From Emydura subglobosa (Eukaryota > Chordata > Testudines > Chelidae): DNA of 64,000 bases. The translations under genes and the position numbers were made by a program. Within the stretch, counting starts at the first letter, position 1. Each line of letters begins with the position of its first letter. This document shows positions 36,190-64,000 of the stretch, in pieces. Below the pieces are notes generated by a model. That model was given only the letters and a program-made list of their open reading frames with translations, was not told the origin of the DNA and ran no database searches. The DNA is taken from the NCBI GenBank assembly GCA_007922225.1, contig ML679973.1, forward strand, positions 992,001 through 1,056,000. The letters run 5' to 3'.

Positions 36190-37090
36190 ATTATAGAGAC
36201 TGGGCTAGATTCACAAAGGTACATAGGCACCTACAGATTGAGTTTTAAGCTTTACTGCAATTCACAAAACTCCCAATGAACCCTATAGGTGCCAAAACTC
36301 ACCTAGCGCCTAAATTTTCAAAGTAAAAGTTCCCCTAGGTGCCTAATTACTGCGTCTGAACATGCACACTGCTGCTTCACTCTAGGCATCTGGATGCCTA
36401 TCTCCTGCCTAAGTCCCAGAGCAATTAACAGTCGAGGGAAGATAGGTGGGCAAATGCCTATCTTGATGCAGGGCCTAATCTGCCAGGCATGCTCAGGGGC
36501 TGCCTACTGAATCAGGTCCCATTCAAAATCTGTCCGGAGGAGGTGGTAGTGGTGGCAGTGTTACTGCCTATCTTACAGTTTTTAGTGCAGTAGTTAGAGC
36601 ACTCACCTGGGATTTGGGAGGCCAGGGTTCATTCCCCGCTGTGGCAGAGGAGGAGAAAGGATTTGAACAGGGGTCTCCCCCATCCCAGGTTAAGTCTCTA
36701 ACCATTGGCCTATAAGTTATAAGGTGGGCACTACCACTACCCACTCCTCCTGTAGCTTCACTCATTCTCACAAGAAACAGTTTAAGCACTGAAGCTGTCT
36801 GACTCCAGGGGAGTGTTCCTGGTTGTGAATCATTAGCAGAGATAAGCACCTCCAGGCAGCCTGGATTTAGGTGTTGAAGTCTGTGCGGAGGCAGGGTTTA
36901 TGACACACCCCTCATGTCGGCATCTCCCAATGGCTAGCTTAGGCTAGTGTGCTGGCTTTTGTGAATCCCATTCTAAGGTGCCTATCTCTCGCCATTCATT
37001 GTGTAGGGAGCCTAGGTGCCTAATTTAGGCTTTGTAAATTGCAGTGGTGTTCAACTGATTTTCTAGGTCCCTAAAAGTTAAGCATCGTGA
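36190..37090 (+). repeat. Composite repeat with a tRNA-like head
   Basis: It starts CTAGATTCACAAAGG and carries several GGTGCCTAA motifs. A related copy starts at 58725. A tRNA-like segment lies inside: A-box-like TAGTTAGAGC (36591-36600) and B-box-like GGTTCATTCC (36626-36635). The spacing fits an RNA polymerase III promoter, but there is no tRNA cloverleaf, so this is a SINE relic, not a tRNA gene. Confidence 0.6.
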
Positions 37091-37449
37091 TGCTCAACAC
37101 CTAGATGTCAGTAACTGCCACCAGCAGCAAATTGTGCTGGGAGCAGTTTGTAAGGCTACACTGGCCACAGTCCCTCCCACGCCCCGCCTACCAGAGACGA
37201 CAGGGTAGGAGGAGAGGTGAGAGAAATGAGGAGGGGGCGGGTTCAACCCCCACTTCCACACTAAACAAACCTGTTGCAGTACCACCACGGGTGCTGAACG
37301 GACAGGGGATCCAGTCTCCTCACTCCCCTCTTCCCACAGATCAGAACGGAGACTTCAATTCACAAACCTGATTTAGACCAGTGCCTGAAACCGCTATATC
37401 CTATTGTCAGTCCTCTGAGCCTCCAGTGCCTTACGTTTTATTTTCTCCC

Positions 37450-40107
37450 TTTATCAGGTGACTGGAGGGTAGCTAATGTGACACCAATTTTTAAAAAAGG
37501 CTCCAGAAGCAATCATGGCAATTACAGGCCTAACTTTAGTACCAGGCAAATTGGTTGAAACTATAGTAAAAAACAGAATTATTAGACACATAGATGAACA
37601 CGATTTGTTGGGGAAGAGTCAACATGGTTTTTGTAAAGGGAAATCGTGCCTCACCAATCTACTAAAATTCTTTGAGGGGCCTGTGACACATTGCACCCCA
37701 TGTACACCCTTATGGTGTGATTGTGTATCATTCATGTTCACCCTTTTAGTGTAAATGTGTATTGTTTAATGCAAAGTATGTCATGTAAGGTGTTTTTTGA
37801 ATGCTCATGACATACTGAACATTATTGTTATAGTAGTATGTTTCTTGCAATGTCATATGTATGGTTATGAAACTCTGCTATGTAATATTCCCAAATATGT
37901 GTCTCACATGGCTTGCGGTAGATCTAGGCAAAAACTAAGAGCAGAGAGGTAGTTCATGACTCACTAAGACATGCATAAAACAACCCAGCTCTTCCTGGGA
38001 TAATGGACTAACCTAAACATCTGATAAGGGGATGCTCATTGACTCAAGACATGGAGAAGACCATGCAGGAATACTGTTGGTCACCTGACCATGAAGGGGG
38101 GGGGGGTGAGACCCCAGAAGGGGGCACAGGGACATGTTGAAAAGAAGAAACATTTTGGTAAGCTCTCTCTCTTCTGCTTCCATCTACAAAACAACATCAA
38201 GCAACTGAAGGACTGTCCACAGGGGGAGGGCCTGACTGAAGGAGTCAGCCAGTCTGACATGAGCATTATCTAAGACTGTAAAGTTACTGAAAGTGTTAAG
38301 CTTAGTTTAGAATGTGATTTGCATTTATTTCATCCTGATCAAATCTGATTTATATTCTTCTGTTTTATAATCACTAAAAATCTTTCTGTACTTAATAAAC
38401 TATTTGTTTATTTTATCCAAAGCAGTGCATGTGGTTTGTGTGTGTGTAGAGACATCAATTAAAGTGACAGAGCTGGTGCATATCTATTTCTTTGATAAAT
38501 TGATGAACACATGAGCCTGCAGAGTCCAGTGGGCAACACTGAACTCTGTAAGATGGCAGTTCCTGGGGTGCATCTGGGACTGGAGGTGTTTGCTGGGGTC
38601 ATTCTATTGCATAATCCCATGAATGGCTGGCCAAAAGCACTCACTCACTAAATTAAGGGGCTGCTTGCTTGCAGGAGGCTATGCATGGGCTGATCTCGGA
38701 GTGAGGACGGACCCCAGGAGTGAGGGATTGGGGTGACTCAGGTATACACCAGTCCAGATTGCAGAGGGGAATGTCACAGGGGTCAATAAGCATGTGGACA
38801 AGTGTGATCCAGTGAATATAGTGTATTTAGATTTTCAGAAAGCCTTTGACAAGATCCCTCACCAAAGGCTTTTAAGCAAAGTAAGCTGTCATGGGATAAG
38901 AGGAAATGTCCTCTCCTGGATCAGTAACTGGTTAAACGATAGGAAACAAAGGGTAGAAATAAATGGTCAGTTTTCAGCATGAAGAAAGATAAATAGTGGT
39001 GTCCCCCAGGGCTCTGTACTGGGACTAGTATTGTTCAACACATTCAGAAATGATCTGGAAAAAGGGTAAACAGTGAGGTGGCAAAATTTGCAGATGAAAC
39101 AAAACCAGTCAAGATAGTTAAGCCCAAGGCACACAGTGAAGTTACAAAGGGATCTAAAAAAACTGGGGGACCGGGCAACAAAATGGCTGATGAAATTCAA
39201 TGTTGATAAATGCAAAGTAATGCACATTGAAAAACATAATCCCAACTATACATATAAAATGATGGGGTTTAAATTAGCTGTTACCAATCAAGAAAGAGAT
39301 TTTGGACCCATTATGGATAGTTCTCTGAAAACATTCACTCAATGTGCAGTGGTAGTCAAAAAAGCCCACAGAATGTTGGGAATCATTAGGAAAGGGATAG
39401 ATACAACAGAAAATATAATATTGCCTCTATATAAATCCATGGTAAGCCCTCATCTTGAATACTGCATGCAGATCTGGTTGCCCCCTCTCAAAAAAGATAT
39501 ATTAGAATTGGAAAAGCTACAGAAAAGGGCAACAAAAATGATTAGGGGTATGGAACAGCTTCCATTTGAGGAGAGGTTAATAAGAAGGGACTTTTCAGCT
39601 TGGAAAAGAGATGACTGAGAGGAGATATGATAGAGGTCTATAAAATCATGACCCGTGTGAGAAAGTAAATAAGGAAGTGTTATTTACTCCTCCTCATAAC
39701 ACAAGAACTAGCGGTCACCAAATGAAATGAAAAGGCTGCAGGTTTAAAACGAACAAAAGGCAGTATTTCTTCCCACAATGCCGAGTCAATCTGTGGAACT
39801 CTTTCCCAGAGAACGTTGTTAAGGCCAAGACTGTAACAGGGTTCAAAAAAGAACTAGCTAAGTCCATGGAGGATAGGTCCATCAATGGCTATTAGCCAGG
39901 AAGGGCAGATATACAAAACCACGCTGTGAAGTGTCCTTAGCCTCTGTTTGCCAGAAGCTGGGAATGGGTGACGGGATGGATCACGTGATGATTGCCTGTT
40001 CTGTTCATTCCCTCTGAAATACTTGGCACTGGCCACTGTGGGAAGACAGGACACTGAGCTAGATGGACCATTGGTCCGACCCAGTGTGGCCATCTTTATG
40101 TTCCTGG
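37450..40107 (+). mobile_element. L3-type LINE, split by a solo LTR
   Basis: The RT part runs 37450-37681 (GLTLVPGKLVETIVKNRII, then SQHGFCKGKSCLTNLLKF) and resumes at 38779 (VYLDFQKAFDKIPHQRLLSK). The C-terminal part includes WLMKFNVDKCKVMHIEK and ILPLYKSMVSPHLEYCMQIW. The 3' end is GATGGACCATTGGTCCGACC near 40065. The active-site motif reads FADE instead of FADD (near 39090). Frames are broken. Confidence 0.92.
37682..38778 (+). mobile_element. Solo LTR of an endogenous retrovirus-like element
   Basis: This 1097-bp insertion starts TGTGACAC and ends TGTCACA (TG...CA with a short inverted repeat). It carries AATAAA at 38394-38399, and is flanked by GGGGCC (37676-37681) and GGGGTC (38779-38784), a 6-bp target duplication with one mismatch. 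It interrupts the L3 reading frame cleanly. No retroviral genes are present. Plus strand is inferred from the AATAAA. Confidence 0.88.
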
Positions 40108-40731
40108 TCTGTGAGTGCTGCTTTTCCCAGGTCTAGGCACATTCCCTTCGCGGTGCGTATCTGCCACGCGGGAGGTTTCTGTGTCGAGCTGCACTGGGGG
40201 TCGCAGCACTCCCCTTGCAAAGATGCAGGGCCACAAACCCGGCAGTCAGCCGCCTGTGTAAACGTGTGTGTTTGCAGGACCAGGAGCGTAGCCAGGCCCC
40301 ACTACAAGAGTGGTCCCCAACCTGGGGGGGAGGCACAGAAGAACGTGACAGGGCCTGGATCAGCCCCACATGGTATGAACCCCTCCCCCACAAAATCTTT
40401 CGTTACAATCCACCCTCAGTTCTTCCCGCCTCACGGACCGGCCGGGACCCGCGGGCCCAGCTGGGCGGGCTCTGCCCCCCTCAGGGACCGCGTCAGGCGA
40501 CGCGTTCTTCGACGGGACTGGCTGAGGGGACGCCCCCGCGCGCAACACCTCGGCGGCGGCGGCGCGAGGCCGGACCGTTCCTCTCGCCGCGTTTGCGCCA
40601 GTCACGTCTCGCGCCGCTCGCGCGCTGCGGCGGCCAGCCTATCCCCTCCGCCGCCGGCGCGCCACGCGCCAGCCCCGCCCGCCCCCGCTGCCCGCTGATT
40701 GGCCGGCGTCCGGGTCCGCCGTCTTTCCAAT

Positions 40732-60866
<20,135 letters not shown>

Positions 60867-61085
60867 TGTAAGGGCGCTTCCCCTGAAGGTGTTCTACAAT
60901 CATGAGAGCAAAGCTGAAGAGACTTGGGGCAAGCTGTGTGGGACCTTTCCAGAACCAGTAGAACCCAATCTCATTTTGTTTTCAGACTCACCTACTTAAA
61001 ATCTCAAGTTCAGCTGATTCTCCTAATTAAGAGAAACCAACTCCTGTTTTGTACAAAATGTGAAAAACAAATACATTTTATAACT

Positions 61086-61091
61086 ATTAAA
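61086..61091 (+). terminator. Candidate polyadenylation signal (ATTAAA) of MIX23
   Basis: ATTAAA lies 220 nt past the MIX23 stop. A second ATTAAA is at 61949-61954. No canonical AATAAA was seen in the first kilobase, so the real 3' end could be either. Confidence 0.35.
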
Positions 61092-61959
61092 AAAAATCAG
61101 ATATACTGGGAGACTGCCACTTTCTTGAGTTTCCCAACCTGCAGCAGCCCTAGAAGGGGAAGAGATGATGGAGAACTGCTTCCTCCGTTCTTGCACCAGA
61201 AAGGTCTTCCTGTATTACTGCTTTCATCTTTAGTGTGGTGGATAAATCTAGTTTACCCTTGAGTGTGACCTGACATGGTCAAAAACTATAAATTTTATAG
61301 TTTGAGTTTTTAGTGCTTATGAAAATAGGAAGCTAAAGGCTTTGTTTTGGACCGGTTACCACAGGCGATAGTGCTGTAAGGTTATACGTAGACACAGCTC
61401 TGCCAGTACACTTCAATCCTGACCTGCAACATCTCCAATGCACCATTCTTGGCCTCCCCAACCCTGATCTGTACTATCTTCCAGTGCAATTCTGGCTTTC
61501 TTTTTTGAGCCGACTCTGCTAGGTGGAAGAAAGTGCATGGTGGCTTTGTGATGGGGACAGGTGTGAGACACCCCAATACCTTTCTGACATGTGACATGGG
61601 AACAGTGATCACTGATCCAAGTATTAATGCCCTGTAATACCAAGCCCCATTTCTGAAGCATCTTTGAAAGCAGTTCCACAAGCAAACAGTGCGGTAGGAG
61701 TTGGTTAGAGAAGAACTGCATCTGTGGACTTTAAATGTGCTTATTTGTGCTATCCATGAAACTGGCCATAGTATTTAGTAGCTAAACTTTGCTTGGAAGA
61801 TGAGCACCCTGTATAAGCAGCTCAGAAGAGTGGGTATCATACTGGCTTTCATTAACGCTCACCCAATGTAACTCCCACAAACTAGGCTACTAGGTATGCT
61901 GGGCTGGGTCTCTGTCTTCATTGATGGGAGCTGTTCAACTTTGTAGACATTAAAATTCA

Positions 61960-62120
61960 CTGAGAGCGTGAGAGTGACGTTGTAACCTGGGTTGTGGGAG
62001 ACCTGGGTTCAAACCCCTGCTACAAGTCGGGCAAAGTGGGGATTTGCATCTGGGTCTGCCACATGCAGATGAGCACCCTACTTCTGGGACATGCACACTG
62101 GCCCCCAAACTGCCTCCAGT
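61960..62120 (+). repeat. tRNA-like SINE relic
   Basis: A B-box-like GGTTCAAACC (62006-62015) follows GTAACCTGGGTTGTGGGAGA. No cloverleaf can be drawn, so it is a SINE relic rather than a tRNA gene. Confidence 0.45.
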
Positions 62121-62519
62121 TGTCTTCTGTGCATGGCCTGATCTAGAAAGCGTGCTTGGGTCAGGCCCTGCAGGTGAGATAGGAGGAACACCTAGTTTAA
62201 AAATGCCCTGGGGCTTAGCTGTGAGCCCGGGCTCTGAGCAGCTCCTTAGTTGTGGGCTGACGTCGGGACTTATGCACAGCTTAAAAGGTGGCGTCGGTGA
62301 CTGACCCTTCAGTACACGATCACTGAGATTCTTATTCTCTCCCTCCAAGTCTGTAGTGATTCCTGCACGTGCAGCATGGTACGCGGAGAGTGTCTACTGC
62401 TGGGCGCTCTCTTTCAGTGAGACTAAAAAGATCCTAGCAATTTGTGGACAGTAAAGAACCTGTGGCGCTCTTCACAAGAGTCAAAGTACCAGTCTCCAAG
62501 GTGATCCGCTAGGTGGTCA

Positions 62520-64000
62520 GGACTGCAAACTCACCATGAAGGGGCAGGATGATACTGGTAGAGGAAGCGAAACCAGATCTTAGAGGGATAACAGAAACAT
62601 GGTGGAAGAGTGGTCCCAATTGGTGTACAAGCGTTGCAGGGTATGTGCTGTCTAGGAAAGACCGATACAAAGGCAAAGGTGGTGGAGTAGCAGTGTATAT
62701 CAATGATGAGGTAGACTGTAAAGAAATGAGAAGTGATAGAATTGATAAGACAGAGTCTGTCTGGGCAAAAATCACACTGGGAAAGAAAACTACTAGAGCT
62801 TCCCCTGGATAGTGCTTGGGGTGTGCTACAGACCACCCGGATCTGATTTGGACATGGATACAGACCTCTCTAAGGCTTTTAATGAAGCAAATACTACTGG
62901 GAACTGTGTGATTATGGGAGACTTTAACGTCCCAGATACAGACTGGAGGACAAGTGCTAGTAGTAATAACAGGGCCCAGATTTTCCTGGATGTGATCGCT
63001 GGCAGATTCCTTCACCAAATAGTTTCTGAACCGACAAGANNNNNNNNNNAGGTAGATCTGGATGACCTTGTAAACTGGAGTAATAGAAATAGGATGAAAT
63101 GTAATAGTAGAAAGTGCAAGGTTATGCGTTTAGGGACTAATAACAAGAATTTCTGCTATAAGCTGGGGATGCATCAGTTGGAAGTGACAGGAGGAGAAGG
63201 ACCTGGGCGTATTGGTTGATCACAGGATGACCATGAGCCGCCAATGTGATGTGGCTGTGAAAAAAGCTAATGCAGTCCTTGGATGCATCAGATAAGGTAT
63301 TTCCAATAGAGACAGGGATGTGTTAGTACCGTTATACAAGGCGCTGGTGAGACCTCATCTAGAATACTGTGTGTAGTTCTGTTCCCCCATGTTTAAGAAA
63401 GATGAATTCAGACTGGAACAGGTGCAGAGAAGGTTACTAGGATGATCCACAGAATGGAAAACCTGCCTTATGAGAGGAGACTCGAAGAGTTTGGCTTCTT
63501 TAGCCGAACCAAAAGAAGGTTAAGGGGAGATATGATTACTTTCTCTATCAGAGGGATAAATACCAGGGAGGGAGAGGAATTATTTAAGTTCAGCGCCAAT
63601 GTGGACACAAGGACTAATGGATATAAACTGGCAATCAGGAAGTTTAGACTTGAAATTAGATGCAGGTTTTTAACCATCAGAGAAGTGAAGTACTGGAACA
63701 GCCATCCCAGGGGGGCAGTGGGGCAAAAAACCTAGCTGGCTTCAAAACTGAGTTTGATAAATGTATGGAGGGGATGGTATGGTGGGACAGCCTAGTTTGG
63801 CAATTGACTGATCTTTGACTACTGGTGGTAGATATGCCAATGGCCTGTGATTGGATGTTTGATGGGGTGGGTTCTGAGTTACTACAGAGAATTAATTCTT
63901 GGGTGTCTGACTGGTGGGTCTTGCCCACATGCTCAGGGTTTAGCTGATCACCATATTTGTGGTCGGGAAGGAATTTTCCCCCAGGGCAGATTGGCAAAGG
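62520..64000 (+). mobile_element. CR1-type LINE, interrupted by an assembly gap, runs off the window
   Basis: Endonuclease part 62549-63038: RGITETWWKSGPNWCTSVAG, then GVCYRPPGSDLDMDTDL and GDFNVPDTDW with catalytic Asp/Asn context. After ten N (63040-63049) the sequence resumes in the C-terminal region (DLVNWSNRNRMKCNSRKCKV). The central RT (with FADD) is missing. The 3' UTR continues past the window end. Frames are broken (for example stops at 62810 and 63219). Confidence 0.92.
63040..63049. other. Assembly gap (10 N)
   Basis: Ten N bases fall inside a CR1 element. The coding regions on either side are not adjacent in any CR1, so the real missing length is probably far larger than 10. Confidence 0.97.

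Noticed and set aside
36589..36640. tRNA gene
   Set aside because: A- and B-box-like motifs exist, but no acceptor stem or cloverleaf can be formed and the copy is embedded in a repeated unit.
40360..40605. FAM162A exon 1 near the MIX23 promoter
   Set aside because: The minus strand here has no ATG followed by a phase-1 donor; the frame starts with a non-ATG codon. The site at 31617 fits phase and alignment better.
62509..63018. 169-residue minus-strand open frame
   Set aside because: It is the antisense of the CR1 endonuclease frame on the plus strand.

Overview
The window looks like nuclear DNA from a reptile, most likely a turtle. Three things point there: abundant CR1 and L3-type LINEs, DIRS-type retrotransposons with a gag zinc-like motif plus RT/RNase H, and many small hAT-like MITEs whose ends read GGGCTTGTCTACAC. 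Assignment to turtle rather than another sauropsid is inference; no species call is possible.

Two real protein-coding genes can be assembled exon by exon, and both encode mitochondrial proteins. FAM162A lies on the minus strand: five coding exons between 31617 and 15176, all junctions GT-AG, phases closing to 153 codons plus stop. MIX23 (CCDC58) lies on the plus strand: five coding exons between 40732 and 60866, 144 codons. They are arranged head to head, each starting in its own CpG-rich island (about 31.05-32.33 kb and 40.1-41.1 kb). The roughly 9.1 kb between the two start codons is heavily populated by repeats: a CR1, a MITE, a tRNA-like repeat, and an L3 LINE interrupted by a solo LTR.

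Layout. 1-9.6 kb: intergenic repeats, including a LTR-like unit, a polypurine tract and a ~3 kb degenerate CR1. 9.7-13.1 kb: degenerate minus-strand DIRS element with a nested MITE. 13.1-15.0 kb: unassigned. 15.0-31.6 kb: FAM162A, with a second DIRS fragment in intron 4, MITEs in introns 2-3, and MIR, L3 and a broken hAT transposase in intron 1. 31.6-40.7 kb: the divergent spacer. 40.7-60.9 kb: MIX23, whose intron 1 opens with three MITEs and a foldback element and whose intron 3 is full of MITEs and CR1. 60.9-64 kb: 3' flank with a tRNA-like SINE relic and a CR1 containing a 10-N assembly gap.

Nothing in the window amounts to a new multi-gene system. The most interesting points are the FAM162A exon 1 splice donor built into a GTGA microsatellite, a 48-bp minisatellite beside it, the repeat-expanded divergent spacer, and a CR1 that sits in one copy of a 70-bp tandem duplication.
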